Positions 23,965 through 36,165 of a stretch of 64,000 nt of DNA are shown piece after piece. Each line of letters begins with the position of its first letter. The first letter of the stretch is position 1. A program made the translations under genes and the position numbers. Source of the stretch: Piezodorus guildinii (Eukaryota; Arthropoda; Insecta; Hemiptera; Pentatomidae); NCBI GenBank assembly GCA_023052935.1, contig CM041292.1:101596426-101660425 (forward strand), read 5' to 3'. The notes below the pieces were generated by a model. That model made no database searches and was not told where the DNA came from. It worked only from the letters and a program-made list of their open reading frames with translations.

Positions 23965-24302
23965 TTATTTTATTTTTATTTTATTGAGATATATTACAAT
24001 TTGTTTCTATATGAACATTAGTAATAGTGATATATGAACCCATTCACACAATATATACAATGATAAAGTCAAATAAATAAAATATAATATATATACAAAA
24101 TAAGAAAACAAACAACAACCTAAAACTGAGATAAATCCAAATAAATGATATACATAGAATTAAATAATAATAAATATAAAAACAAAACAAAACAAAACAT
24201 TAACCTATAATTGAGATAAATAAATTTGCAAATAAACAAACATAACTATATACAAAATATACAAGTGCTATAGAGGGACCCCAGACTGGGCTTTTCCCTC
24301 CA
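23965..24302 (-). mobile_element. Short retroposed insertion inside PLE2
   Basis: A 338-bp sequence bounded by the 7-bp repeat CTTGTGG (23958-23964 and 24303-24309). On the minus strand it ends with ATCTCAATAAAATAAAAATAAAATAA, a polyadenylated-looking tail, given here as two overlapping parts: CTCAATAAAATAAAA and then AATAAAATAA. Removing it joins the RT and endonuclease coding parts in frame. No coding; probably a 5'-truncated LINE or SINE 3' end. Confidence 0.7.
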
Positions 24303-24354
24303 CTTGTGGAGGAAAAAGCGGAATCGAAAAAATTGTGGTTATTAATAAGTTTGT

Positions 24355-24939
24355 TTATGATCTCGGGGGGAAGTTATTGGCCAGGAGAATTGTCTTTATG
24401 CGGTTTATATTGATGTCGTGGAAACGGGGATCGGAAAGGAAAAGGCTTCGGTGTATAAGGTTTTTGGCAACGTTAATTTTTTGATGATGGGGATTTTGGG
24501 AATGAAAGTTTAATAGTATGCCAGAGTAAGTCGGTTTCGTGTAACAGTCAGTGGATATTGTATTATTAGGGTTTCTAATGATGAGGAGGTCAAGAAATGG
24601 AAGGGAATAGTTTGTTTCGGATTCGGCGGTAAAATGGAGGCAGGGGTGGTAAGAGTTAAAGGCTAAAAGAATGTCAGTAATTTTATCGGGGTTAAGAACA
24701 AGGAGGAGGTCGTCTACGTATTTTTTAATTAGGATAATAACCTCAGGAAACTGAGGGACTATCAAATTTAGTAAATCGTTAAGGACAATATTGGCGAGGT
24801 CAGGGGCGAGAGGATTTCTCATGGGTAGTCGTGAAATTGGATTAAAGAACTGTCCATTGAATGTAAGGTATCCGGAATTGCAACAAAGGTTGAGGGATTC
24901 TAGGTATGAAGGGCAGTTAAGTGAGGTATGGGGTTCAAT
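24355..24939 (-). pseudogene. PLE2 reverse transcriptase, distal part
   Basis: Minus-strand frame of 194 codons and a stop. It starts at IEPHTSLNCPSYLES, passes SGYLTFNGQFFNPIS, then RNPLAPDLANIVLNDLLNLI, KKYVDDLLLVLN with the catalytic YVDD, ESETNYSLPFLDL, and HDININRIKTILLANNFPP. The stop at 24355 follows a frameshift in a C/G run (the continuation IINKLINNHNFFDSAFSS is readable in another frame). The upstream RT motifs are missing because the element is truncated; the start is not a real initiation site. Confidence 0.9.
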
Positions 24940-25028
24940 ATATATATACCTATATATATTATATATAAATTATATAAATTATTATATATTTAGTAATATA
25001 TACAAGAATTATCATCGACCCTTTTTTT

Positions 25029-25219
25029 TATATTATAATTTTGTTTTATTTTGCCCTGTGTTAGCCTGAGTGGTGTGCCGGTGCTCAATAAAATTCTTTG
25101 TTGCAGTGTTGAAAAGGATCCTATGTGTATTCATGGACGGAGGATCGAAACGTCAAAATAAAGAAAATTAAGAAGGAGTATTAGTTTAATGGCCCAAAAC
25201 CCGAATTATTTAAAACAAA

Positions 25220-25230
<11 letters not shown>
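25029..25230. repeat. Inverted-repeat-flanked unit within PLE2
   Basis: TATATTATAATTTTGTTTTA (25029-25048) and its exact reverse complement (25211-25230) flank about 160 bp that contain GAGGATCGAAACGTC, reminiscent of another Penelope terminus. It lies between the truncated RT and the right repeat of PLE2 and abuts a (TA)n run. Possibly a MITE or a scrap of another Penelope-like element. Confidence 0.6.

Positions 25231-25284
<54 letters not shown>
25222..25284. repeat. (TA)n microsatellite
   Basis: About 30 TA units. Confidence 0.95.
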
Positions 25285-25288
<4 letters not shown>

Positions 25289-25374
25289 TATATTGAATAT
25301 ATTCAATTCAATGTATATATACCTAACGCATTATTATGTCTATAATTACATTGGTTGTTATCTTGTTTCTTTTA

Positions 25375-25410
25375 GCCTTGATGAAGGCCCACATTGTAGG
25401 CAACGTCGGC
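25375..25410 (+). ncRNA. Hammerhead-like motif, PLE2 right repeat (decayed)
   Basis: GCC, TTGATGA, GGCC-type hairpin, then AACGTC-GGC: the C of CTGATGA and part of GAAAC are lost. Together with the left copy it points to an intact ancestor. Confidence 0.45.
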
Positions 25411-25497
25411 ACATAATTAAAATAGCACTTGTTTTAAATGTGTGTTCCTAATTTATGACCGCATCCCCAACCATCTTCCTCATCTAAATTTATTTAA

Positions 25498-26479
25498 TTT
25501 ATTAATCTGTCTTTTTTATTTAATATGAAGCTAAAGTATAAGTCGAAAAACACATTTATATTTAATTAATGATCAAGCACCTTTTTTACTAAAGACTTTT
25601 AAATTTTATTAAAGATGATTCTTATCATATTAAAACAATCATCTGTATTATAAGATATTAATACTATCGTAGACGAGTATTTGAAAATCATCAGTTTTTT
25701 AGTGTGATCTGGAATCAGGATAATATCATTGATAAACCTAAAGTTGTATTTATAGTTGGAGTTCAGTTGGGTTCTAATTAAAACCAACCTTCATGTTCAT
25801 AAAATAAGGAGCCAGTTTAAGAAATAGGTGAATTGTTGAAACATAAATATCTCTCAACAATTCACCCTTTTTTTTAGAATATATTTCGAATATATGCACT
25901 CTTTAAAAATATAGGACATGATATTTTTTCTTTTTAATATTTTTTTTCAAAATAATAAATTTACTTAGGAAAAAAAGAATATTTTTCCCAAGACACAATT
26001 AAATCGGCAAAAAGGCGGTTGATCATAAATATCTTTGGTGTTTAAAATATTACTGTCCTATCCAACGAATGGTTACTCAAGGAACAATACTAAAAAAGGT
26101 CATTATTTGAGCTCTAAAAAAAGAATAAAAATAAGGATCTTTCAGCTCCCGTATATATTTTTATAACATCTATAAAAGACTCAAGATAGTATTGAGTAAT
26201 ATTAATCTCAAAATAGATGCATCTGCCTGAAAATAATTTTAAGAATACGATATTCATAAAGAGTGTTTTAAATTGATTATTGGTAACAAAAGAACTGCAT
26301 AAAACATAAGTATTTAAATGATAAAGGCTCAACGCATAATCAATATTTAAAGCCATAGCTTGGGAAAATTCGACTAATCTTAACATTTTACTATTACTTT
26401 CCGTTATAAAACCTGAAAATTCCTATATTAATATCAAATTCAATAGACAAGCTCACCAAATTATCTTGGTTTGACATTA
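25498..26479. other. No gene recognised
   Basis: AT-rich. An inverted pair (ATAAATATCTCTCAACAATTCACC-type motif with GGTGAATTGTTG, about 25826-25866) forms a short hairpin: GGTGAATTGTTG against CAACAATTCACC. Confidence 0.45.
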
Positions 26480-26900
26480 AAAATAAGAATGACATGAAGT
26501 CCATATAACAAGGACAAACAGACAACGCTTAAAAAAAGGCTAAAACTATACTCACTACTTTCAAGACGTTCAACAATGAAAATTGAACGAAATTTGAGCA
26601 CTTACAGATACTTACTAAACCCCATTTATACTTACGCGTTGCAAATATACCGGACTGACATCTAACGTCAAAATCAAATTTTTTCAATCAAAAACTGTCA
26701 AAACTATAACTTATTCTCCATGCTACGTCAGCAACATTACCTTAGATACAGACCTTCCCATGACAACAGTCAATGAATAAATTCGGAACCTCAACAAACG
26801 TTTCCACAGTAACTTACACGCACATACCAACACATCAATACAAAACATGTCTATCACTAACATGCCACACACAATCGCAGAAGGCTGAAAATAAGTTGAA
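26480..26900 (+). pseudogene. Jockey-group ORF2 C-terminal fossil
   Basis: Plus-strand pieces read LNPIYTYALQIY (the RPIWTYGVELWG position of Jockey ORF2) and, in another frame, YSPCYVSNITLDTDLPMTTV then IRNLNKRFHSNLHAHTN, matching the APYFVTNKLIHEDLN...RYQSFHDKLHSHSN region. Broken by at least one frameshift and one stop. Its wording is closer to the common Jockey consensus than to the 8.7-kb element, so it is another family. Confidence 0.75.
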
Positions 26901-28232
26901 TGAGTAACCTCCTGACATAAATTCGCTATAGAGAACACTCCAGAAAAAGGTGCATGTCACGCCACAATATCAAAATCTAACCTCATATTCATTTATTGTT
27001 TACACTGAATGAAAGTAGTGAACAACAAAAATATTAACATAAAAAAATATATTATGCAGAAACTACACGTATCCATCATAAAATAACAGAAAAGCTGTGT
27101 TTATGAAAAAACTGATTTACATTTAAAATATTTAAGAATTATAGTGTTCTTTAATTGTATGGATTATCAAACCTTGAAAATTACAAAACATTGGTGTACA
27201 TAGAAGAATATAAGTGTATGAAACCTAATGTTGCTGATTCTATTCTTTTTTAGAAAAATTAGAATTTCAAAGAATATTAAAGAAAATTACTAAATGTTTT
27301 AGGTTACTTAGGTATATTTTTAGTGTAGTGGTGAAGCACAGTGAGAAGATTATTTTCTGAATCGAAGCAGCGTACGTGTTGCTGCCATTCATTCATTTCA
27401 GTACCTGCTCTCTATAGCTAGTATTGAAAAATTATCAACAATAATAAATACAAAAAGTATACTTGGGAACGCTTTATAATTTGTTTCCATTTCTAAACTA
27501 AATATATCTTTTCTACATTATATTGCACCTTTATTAAACTTTTTTAATATAAATAGGAAATATATGAATACCACCTCAACAACTTAAAATATCTTCTTCG
27601 AATCATATTCTATAAACTTCTTAAGAATTCTCAAATTTTCTTTTTAACTAGATTAAAATTCTTTCTTACTTATAAAAGTTCTTCAACATACCATTAATCA
27701 ACATATGTTGAAGAAGCTCTTCTCAAGTTTGTGACATGCTTCAAATAAAAATTATTCAAATTCAAACCAACTGATGTTTCGGTACTTTAACAATTCTTTC
27801 CATTTATCAAACTTTATTATGAGCTTTAAGGCGAAACTGGAACTTCATTAACTGAGCAGTTAGATGAGGTGTTAAATTTCTCTTTTAATTTTAACTTTAA
27901 TGCCAGATCGTACCTTTTTTTCGTAGAATAGACTTGTAAAGCAATACTTTCTCATTAAATTTTATTTAGGTATTGAATCTCTCATTTTCTCCTAAAGAAT
28001 CGTGGTGATGAATCGTTAAAGAGAAGAAGGAATTATAGAATGAGATAGTATCTCTACGAAAATAATTCTTAGTTGCTATCTTCTTTAAGAATAAACCTAT
28101 TAAAAAATAAACGTTTTTTTTATTGAAAAAAGTAAGAATAATGATAAAACAACAAACAAAAAATGATAAACTTTGTATAGATTATCTATAGGCATAAAAA
28201 GACAAACACAACACACACACAAAAAAATCACA

Positions 28233-28271
<39 letters not shown>

Positions 28272-29317
28272 TCACACATTTCGATCTATTTGTGGTGCAT
28301 GAATAAAACTATCGATTGGAAGTTCTTTCTAACTGGTATAAGTTTTAGAATTATCCGAAATGATTAACAGTTTAATCCAGATCTGAGTTTTTGATCTATT
28401 TTTCTGTTTAATATAGTTATGATTAATGTTGTTGGAAAAATAAGGATTCTAGATACAATACATGTTCATAATAACATAAAAGTATTATCTGTAAAATGAA
28501 TAGACACACATATTTTTAAGGTTGAGATACTATACACGAGGTATACGCAATTATTCTAGATCTATTTCTCTAATACTTTGAAAATAAAATTAAATGATTT
28601 AGGAATTAAAACAATTTAGTCATTAATATACAATGATTTTCTTTTGATTTTGCACAACTGATTTGAACACAAAATAATGAGCTCAATTGCATTCATGTCA
28701 GTGTACCAGCTTCATGTTTTTCTTTGCACTTCCAAAAATATATTACACTTGCTAAATATTCCTGATTTTCTGTGGTTTATCAAAACTATTGTATAATATG
28801 TTGATCTGATTTTATTCGTCCAGCAATGCAATGTATCTGTAGCAACACTCCCAGGGAAAAAGACTAACTTTCAATGTTCGCTCTACCCGCATCACTGTAC
28901 TGTTGTGCGGGTAAGAAACACTTGACGTTCGCGGCGCTATAAAATATTGCACTATCATTATACTTAATATGTCTAAGATTATTTATATTTTTTTAAACTT
29001 TCTTCTAAATCCGGATGTTTCCTTTTTTAATATATTTTTCACTAGTTTTAATCATTTCGCTGCTGATGTTTTTATTGAACAATACTGATAGGAATTAGCT
29101 AGACAAGTGATAATTCAATTTGCAATTAATTTATCTATTTTTTGCTATATTGGAAGGAGAGTATTAGGTCTTGAAAATAAAGATCTCTTTTCATCTTTGA
29201 TTTTTGTACAATCTTTATCTGGTTTGTAGTTGATTGTAATGGAGATTAAGATGCCCTTAGTGCATATTTTTAATCATTATTGCATTTTTTTAAAGGCTAT
29301 TGGCAATCTATGTGGAG
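26901..29317. other. No gene recognised
   Basis: AT-rich throughout apart from the CA repeat. A short inverted pair, TTGAAGAAGCTC-like against GTTCTTCAACAT (27670-27720), can fold around ATTAATCAACATATG. Confidence 0.4.
28206..28267. repeat. (CA)n microsatellite, interrupted
   Basis: CA units with an A-rich interruption at about 28221-28234. Confidence 0.95.
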
Positions 29318-29645
29318 TGGCGTGGTCAAATGGGTACAGCGCTAGTCTACTGTTCTCTATGTCCTGGGTTCGAATCCCGGCTATGGCAGAATATTATGTA
29401 TTCTGTTCTTTCGACCCTAGGGTATGGAGACCGTCCTGGGGCAGACCTAGCTTGTATACATTGGCAACCCAAACATGGGAAAAAAACTGTAGGCTGAGTG
29501 TGATATAGACCTTGCCCTATGAGGATCGCCCCTTATTGCACGCATGTTTACCTTTAAGCATTGCGAATCACTAAATGTATCACATATGTACTCAGGCCAA
29601 GACCCAAGGCCGATGGTTTGTAGAGGTACAGGTTAGTTGGTTAAT
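29318..29645 (+). mobile_element. SINE family 2, tRNA-derived
   Basis: tRNA-like head with A-box TGGCGTGGTCAAATGGGTA and B-box GGTTCGAATCCCGG (29367-29380), followed by a non-tRNA body (GGCAACCCAAACATGGGAAA, ACTCAGGCCAAGACCC, GGCCGATGGTTTGTAGAGG). The B-box is perfect, so the copy could still be recruited by pol III. It is not a tRNA gene: no acceptor stem pairing is apparent and the body follows on. No A-rich tail is apparent at the called end. Confidence 0.8.
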
Positions 29646-30249
29646 TAGGCGATCTGTAGGAAACTTTAATATCACCTTAAATAGTTGACTCTTTTGAAAA
29701 GATGGTCATGGTAGTTAAAATATTCTGATATGTATTTGAATATTTCAAGAGTAATCTGCTTATAGAAATGTCATAACCTAGTCCTCTCTCCTCATTCCAA
29801 CATCTACACCATAATGGCTTTTCATTTATATCGATTCTTAAATTTTCATTATGAACACATAAATGTTTTCTGGATGATTTAATTGTTGATGAAATACCAG
29901 TGGATTGAATTAAGAATAAGTATTTTTTATTTTAATGAGATTAAGAAACATATAATACAAAAAATACATAAAGTAATTTTAAAAATAATTATGGGTTTGT
30001 AACACAGGCGTGTAAGGACACACTTTGAGTCTAATTTGGATGTTTATTTAAATTATAAGTTCTCAGGACCTTCGTCTTTTCAATCACCTCAGAGTGTTAT
30101 CAGGAACAGATGGAGATGAAAGATAGCGTACAAATGTTTTTAACAGACGAGTGATTTGTAATTAAAGGCGGTATGTGTATATTTGGCAGATTCTGCAATC
30201 AATTAGATGCTCTGGTCTTTATGAATCATTCTACTGGTGAAAAAGTAAA
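29646..30249. other. No gene recognised
   Basis: Nothing supported on either strand. Confidence 0.4.
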
Positions 30250-30560
30250 GGTCATTTAGGATCTTTCGGAGGATTTTGGATTGCAAAGGTTGTAAGTGGA
30301 AGGAATATAATGGTTTAGTGGACCATTATATCTCAATCCCATGACTAAATTGGCCCAATTATCGAAATATACATTAATTTATGTGGTAGGTTGGACGGTT
30401 TGAGCGTTTGTCAAGCGAATGTTATAGTAATTGATATATGAGTGATCTTTCTTGTCGTTTCAGTCTACGGTGAGGATAAGAAGTGAGACGTTGTCAAGAA
30501 GGAGTCTCAGGTACCAAAACTATTCAACTGAGGAAAATTAAATATTGCTAAAGGATACAG
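30250..30560 (-). pseudogene. Jockey-like ORF2 C-terminal fossil
   Basis: Minus-strand reading gives, over several frames, WYLRLLLDNVS, NDKKDHSYI, and later PLNHYIPSTYNLCNPKSSERS, which tracks the 8.7-kb element's RYLGLLLDKRL ... KPSNSSRVQSLQSTILRK. Heavily decayed. Confidence 0.55.
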
Positions 30561-30944
30561 ACTGACATGCTGGCATTGGTTTGCATCTAAGGGTAAAGGT
30601 AATTCGGTGGAATTAATAACATGGATTTTAAGTCTCCACTTTTAACGCCATTCTATTTAAAATGTTTAACATTTATTGTTCTGTTTTAATTATGAATATC
30701 ATTGGGATATTAGCAACCATTATGATGATAAACATATATATTTTTAATATTACTTGTTTGTAAAATAAGTTTTTAGCGTTTTTCTATATTTCAATTAATT
30801 CTTCTCTGTGTTAATAAAACCATGTTTATTTGGTAAATAATGCTTATATATTCTAAAATGTATTAGCTGAGGTGCTTTTATGAATAAGTTTTAATCGAGA
30901 TTCTTTATCTTTCAGTGGTATTTTATTGACTCAAAATGGAAGAG

Positions 30945-31310
30945 AAAAAAGAATCATTTTCGACATTTAATGATTTTTTTATTGCTTAAAAGGAAAAGTT
31001 ACTGCAAAGACGGTTAGCAAAATTTGCATGGTATATTACGATAACGGCATAGGAGAAAACACTGTTCGTAAATTGTTGGCTCGGTTCACAACCATAACTG
31101 TGACTATGGTCGAACAATAGATCGAAATGGGATATTGAATTGAAATATTATCAAGAATCTGAAGGTTTATTGAAATTACCAATAGAAAACTTTATGAACT
31201 AATTTTACAACACAATATTCGTTCTTAATTTAAGAATCCTTAAATGTTTGAATGGATGATAGAAAAATCTGTTGCGGGCAACACATTTGTTAAAATCGAT
31301 TAGAGAATTT
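30945..31310 (+). pseudogene. Mariner transposase N-terminal fossil
   Basis: In one frame it reads AKTVSKICMVYYDNG then GENTVRKLLARFTT, the helix-turn-helix DNA-binding start of mariner transposases (compare the ARNICKTFGEESVNERTIRRWFAKF order in the copy at 51.7 kb). After frameshifts, KLYELILQHNIRS could be the following HTH part. No catalytic residues remain and no terminal repeats were found. Confidence 0.65.
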
Positions 31311-31734
31311 TTAAATAACATTAGAGATAAAAATGAGTAAAACTAACAAAGAATAAATTAAATTGAATTTCTATAGAAACGTGTGTTTTATTAAAAAATC
31401 GATTATATTTTAATCTAAAACAATCAATAAGTTTTATCAGTTTTTTAAATGTTTTTTATTAACTTTTACAAGCTTGTTTATAAGATAATGTTTTTTTCTA
31501 AAATATTTAGCTTTTTAGCGGTATATTATATATTCTTAAATATTTAATATATTATTGTTCATATTTTCAAAAACACAAAAATTTCATTAAAAAATATGAT
31601 TGCTCTTTCCACCTTTAGTTGGTTATCAAATTCTTGTTTATTAAGCCGTTTTTTTAACAATACTTATCAGATGATATGGTTAATTTTATAGAATCTACAA
31701 AATGAAAGGTACCTAAGAGGAAGAAAACTTAAAA
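31311..31734. other. No gene recognised
   Basis: AT-rich; nothing supported. Confidence 0.4.
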
Positions 31735-31925
31735 TATCTTTTTGTACATCTTTTCGTTTTCGCGCTAGACTTACCACATACGGACAACACGCATGACCTT
31801 TTTTCGGGACTTGTTTTTTTGGGCTAAAACGTGTATTTCCGTTGAAAACTGGAATTCGAAAATTTTCACGATCGCAATACTTTCTCTTACTACATATTTC
31901 ATATCCTAGGTAAGGAAAGTAAAAA
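31735..31925 (+). repeat. Repeat A copy, 3' half
   Basis: Contains CGTGTATTTCCGTTGAAAAC, GGAATTCGAAAATTTTCACG and ATCGCAATACTTTCTCTTAC followed by TACATATTTCATATCCTAGG, i.e. the conserved 3' half and terminus of repeat A. Confidence 0.65.
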
Positions 31926-32109
31926 ATTAAATGTCGATATACGGACTAAAAACATCTATATGTTAATAGAACTGTCTGAGCCTTGTCATTTCTCCACATT
32001 TGATGATCGCAGTAATTATTTAATTTCCGATATTTGTTATTTTGGTTCGTATAGGATACGTTATCATTCAAAATTTTATATTCGAAAACCTTTGGCTACA
32101 TAAAGTTCA

Positions 32110-32400
32110 GGGATCACTTGTAGCTGTGTGGTTAGCATGACAGCCTCCTATGCCAAAGGTCACGAGGTTCAAATCCGCCGGTGGTTCTAGATTTTTTTAA
32201 TGGGAGTAAAAAAGCCTTAGTTATGCTGTCCTTCGGATGGGACGTTAAAAGGTGGTCCCGAGCCTGTGCGATGTCAGGTACTCGTAAAAGATCCCTATCC
32301 TAATAAAACCTGGATAGGCAAAATTTAGGACTAATACTGTAGCATCGTCCAATTAGCCATAGTAGCATTAAGTGAAGTTTAATAAATAAACAAAATACAT
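32110..32400 (+). mobile_element. SINE family 3, full-length tRNA-derived copy
   Basis: Head with A-box TAGCTGTGTGGTTAGCATGA and B-box GGTTCAAATCC (32168-32178), body with CCTTCGGATGGGACGTTAAA and GAGCCTGTGCGATGTCAGGT, then CAAAATTTAGGAC and an AATAAATAAAC tail. Two more copies: 35917-36165 (minus) and 51835-52135 (plus). The CCTTCGGATGGGACG block is common in arthropod SINEs. Confidence 0.88.
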
Positions 32401-34534
32401 GAAGTTCATTCATGTATTTGTGAAAAGAAAGGGGTGGGGGGCAGACAGCTGATGGTGGGGATGATTGGAGACCCGATGAGCCAGTCGTGAAGAAGCCTCC
32501 GCTCTGGTGGGCTGCTACCTCTCCGCCCTTCTCTATTCGACGTAATAGCATTAAATTTTCAAAAAATATCATTATTATCCCTAGCTCTTCTAAATTCAAG
32601 GTAAAGCCTAAATAATTAAATATAGACGCTTTAGAAAGCCAATCGAATAAATTTTTATTGCAAATGTAAAAACATACTCACGTGTTTGAATGAAGCATGA
32701 TCTGTCCCGTGTAGAGCCTACCTAGCAATAATATGTTTTTCAGGCTAGCATCGAACAGGAAGATACATTTTGCTACATAATAATTATGTGATCAATTTAT
32801 AAGAAATCATGAATTCGACTTGCTTCAACCATACCTTGATTAGAAACATTCATATATCAATATATATATTTTTTGCACTACTGATAAGAAATATATAGCT
32901 AGGGAATACTGTTGTAGGGAGATTAAATTAATATTTTTAAATCAGGAACATTAAAACTTTATATATATATATTTTTTTTTATCACAAAAAAACAGAGCTA
33001 AAACAATATGATTTATTACACAAATAACAAAATGCGATTTATTATCAAATATACATATCTATTTATTTTATTGTTCTGTTTAAATAGTGTATTTTTATTA
33101 TAATTTATTTATTTAGTCGTTTCTAATATCCTTGAAAATTATTTGCCGAACCCACTATTAAAAACTCTATTTTACTACTTACATAATAGAGGAAATCTTT
33201 GAAAACAAATATAATTAAATTTATGCATTAATATAAATTAAAAATGTTTCTATTGGTGGATGTAGTTCAAATAATTCAGTCACAGTTGTTTTAATTATGT
33301 GAATACATACATAAATGATTATTATTATGTACATAAGTAAAGTTTTATACTACTATAATAAGCCTAAAGTCAACGCTATGACACAATACGCTATCTATGT
33401 ATGTGCCCCGTCAGTGAGACGTTGATTTCGAAAGGTACTATATCCATTTTAAGAAATTTTACAGGATGTGCGAAAATCACCTTATCACCATATTAATATA
33501 CAAATTATTTGATTCTATTAATTAGTGTATTCTATTAATAAATATATTAATATGCAATTATTATTGATTCTTTTCGCAATTAAAATCTATAATTAGGTTT
33601 TTACTCTATCAATAACACTATTTTAATGTTATAATATGAAATGTTTTAGAATGATTAGGAACAAAAACTGAATGTGTAATTAGTACCTTTAGTAAATAAT
33701 TGCATTTCTAAATCACGTTTTTAAGGGACTTGAGACTTCATTATGTAAAAGATGAAAGATTTATATTAAACTAAATGATGTGAATACAAATATATCGAAA
33801 TATCAATTTCGTAACAAATTTCCTTTAGTACCTTTTGGAAATCAACGTCTCAATTGTTGTAATTAAGTGATAGTCGACTCTCCTCTCGATTTCTTCTATA
33901 ATTTTTACCACTATTAAATAATGTTCTACTATTATCAGATATCTGATATATCAGTTACCAGCTGTGACCGACCCCTTTATTCTCATGAAATTTTTAAACT
34001 AGTACATCTCTCCTTGGAATATCCATATCATCACTGGCCATCATAATTCTAGATTCCACGCTACCATCCTACTTTAATAATTAATAATTGTGTAGGTGAT
34101 AAAAGGTGAATAAAATGCTGTATACCCCTACTATATACCTAACATTTTTAATTTTCATAGTTATTTTTAATTACGCAATGTGTGTCAAGATAAAAGATTA
34201 ACAAATCTGACAGAAACCTTTTTCACTAATTTATTTCCTTACAAAAATCTGCAATAAAACTTGAAAGTGAAACTAGTTCTTGAACGTAAAAAGCTAGTAA
34301 TTTCTCCAACTGGAATATGTTTTCAGAATATAACAATGAATTATGCTCTAAACTATTTCCGAAGGAAACTAAATTTATTTTATATTAAACCCATTTTCAG
34401 AGCTAATTTCTAAATATGCAACAAAAAAGAAATGTTAATTATCATGATTGATTAATATAACGTATTCCTTAACTATGCTATTTTGCTATAATATTAATAA
34501 GTGTTTTATTTGTCACAGTTCCGTTTATTTTTTT
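32401..34534. other. No gene; GC-rich patch 32430-32560
   Basis: The patch has GGGGTGGGGGGCAGACAG and GCCTCCGCTCTGGTGGG but no recognisable product. The rest is AT-rich. Confidence 0.4.
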
Positions 34535-35060
34535 TTAAACATTTTTATTGATATTTACGACTGTGTTAAAAAAAAATACATCAAGTAAATGTGATAGTTA
34601 TATGATACGACATGAAATACATGTAGAGAAGCTACCCATTGGAAGCACTCCAAAAATATTCTATGCTAGAAGGTCTCGGGACCATCTTCTTTTTAGACGC
34701 CTAGGAAGAATTGAAGAGGAAGAAAGGATTGAAACTAGTGAGTTAGAGTGAGAATGGAGTTTGTCGTGAAAGGATTGATACATGTTCCAGTCCAAATCAG
34801 TAACATAGGGAACATGATGGTCTTTATGGATGAGATTATTCGTGACAAAGTAAGGAGCGTTGAGGATTTTACGAAGGATTTTGAATTGTAGGATTGGATG
34901 CGAGAAGAATTTAATGGTTTAGTAGATCCCCATAGCTCTTCTCCGTAAGTCCAGATTGGTTTTATAATAGTCATGTAGATGAGCGTTCTGTAGTTAAAAG
35001 GAAGGTTTGACCGTTTGTCTAGTAAGTGTTGAAGTAGCCTAAAACGGCGAGCATCCATTT
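34535..35060 (-). mobile_element. Jockey (8.7-kb family), 5'-truncated copy
   Basis: Minus-strand copy of the last ~0.5 kb of the 8.7-kb element: RRFRLLQHLLDKRSNLPFNY, IKPIWTYGEELWGSTKPLNS, then a frameshift, and near the end LGRLKRRWSRDLL-type sequence, the 3' UTR with TCCAATGGGTAGC, AATAAA and an A-rich tail at about 34535. Possible imperfect duplication CCGTTTATT (34523) against CCATTTATT (35056). Orientation is opposite to the main copy. Confidence 0.88.
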
Positions 35061-35916
35061 ATTAATCTGGTTTGAATCTAAATTCTCAATAATGGCAGAT
35101 TCCTAATTTTTCAAAGATCCTTTTCACTATTAGGGGCGAACTCAGGAATTCTGAAAAAGTTTTATTTTATATTTTTAAATGGAGATAAGTGGGCTAGGTA
35201 GATTTTTATAAGTTTCTAGTTCAGCTAATTCAATAATAATTACGTGATTCAGTGCATTATTTATTCTGTTGTTTATAATTTGTGACAAAATCACTCTTTT
35301 GTGACCTTTCATAATCCTAATAAAGTGTGTACCTCTTCCGATAATTGGGTTACAAAATAAGGATTGAAGCTTAGGGCTGCTTCTTACTCATTAATTATCC
35401 CTCTTGACATTTTGGTTCAAGGAATCATTATTTTGAAGTCCAGTTATATTATATTACTAAGCACTGACCCTAGATTACTTACGGGTTTTAGAGTTCTGAG
35501 CTTTGTCATAAGGATTAAATTAAAAAGTCTCATTGTTTCATCTTCACTATCTAACATTAGTTTTTCTTCAAAAATAATATCTTTTTTAGGTATGCCATTT
35601 TGTTTGATTGCATATTATACTACTTCGATCTGATAGGAAAGGCGAATGCCTTTCTGTATAATGGAGCGATTACAACGTTGTTGATGTAAATATTTAAGTG
35701 TAAATAAATTGGGCTAACAAATTAATTGAAGTTCACCAACCGCAACACTATATTTACTGTATTCCTTTGAAGATCACACAAAAGAAGATTGACGAATAAT
35801 AACTGCCTGACATTTAACTATCCACAAGTAACTGACCAACTATTATAACTAAATATTTGAATACTATTCATGGTCACGAAGTGGTCACGAATAACTGACC
35901 ACAGCAAATATTATTG
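35061..35916. other. No gene called; coding-like stretch on minus
   Basis: Minus strand at about 35195-35360 reads GRGTHFIRIMKGHKRVI then LSQIINNRINNALNHVIIIE without a stop. I do not recognise it. It could be a fragment of an unplaced mobile element. Confidence 0.3.
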
Positions 35917-36165
35917 TTTGTTTATTCATTAAATTCACATCATACTACTGTGGGAGTCCTAAATTTTGCCGATTCAGGTTTCATCGGGATTGGGATTTCG
36001 ATCATTACCAGACATCGCACAGGCTTAGGACCAACATTTTACGTCCCCTTAGATTAACGCCATATTCAAGGATTTTTTACTTCCTTTAAGAAATCGTATG
36101 GCTATCTACCTGTGATGTTTCCCACTACACCACGCGTGACTCCTGACGGAAAATATAAACTGATA
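35917..36165 (-). mobile_element. SINE family 3 copy
   Basis: Minus-strand relative of the SINE at 32.1 kb: GGGACGTAAAATGTTGGTCC, AAGCCTGTGCGATGTC, GGCAAAATTTAGGAC and AATGAATAAACAAAC at the end. The tRNA-like head is largely decayed (TGGTGTAGTGGGAAACATC). Confidence 0.8.

Larger units (their letters stand above)
22167..25484 (-). mobile_element. Penelope-like element PLE2 (3318 bp)
   Basis: Bounded by a 13-bp duplication (TAAATTTATTTAA at 22154-22166 and 25485-25497). A 34-bp overhang (22167-22200) lies outside the left terminal repeat (about 22201-22378); the right repeat is about 25316-25484, inverted. Coding is on the minus strand: the distal RT (24939 to 24355), then the endonuclease (to 23410). 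Inside are a 338-bp insertion (23965-24302) and an inverted-repeat unit (25029-25230). It is 5'-truncated within the RT. A different family from PLE1, though RT segments align (TSLNCPSYLESLNLCC against TTLNLSTYLQSLELCC). Confidence 0.9.

Noticed and set aside
29318..29390. tRNA gene
   Set aside because: B-box is perfect but the segment is the head of a SINE with a long non-tRNA body and no paired acceptor stem. The same applies at 20.1 and 32.1 kb.
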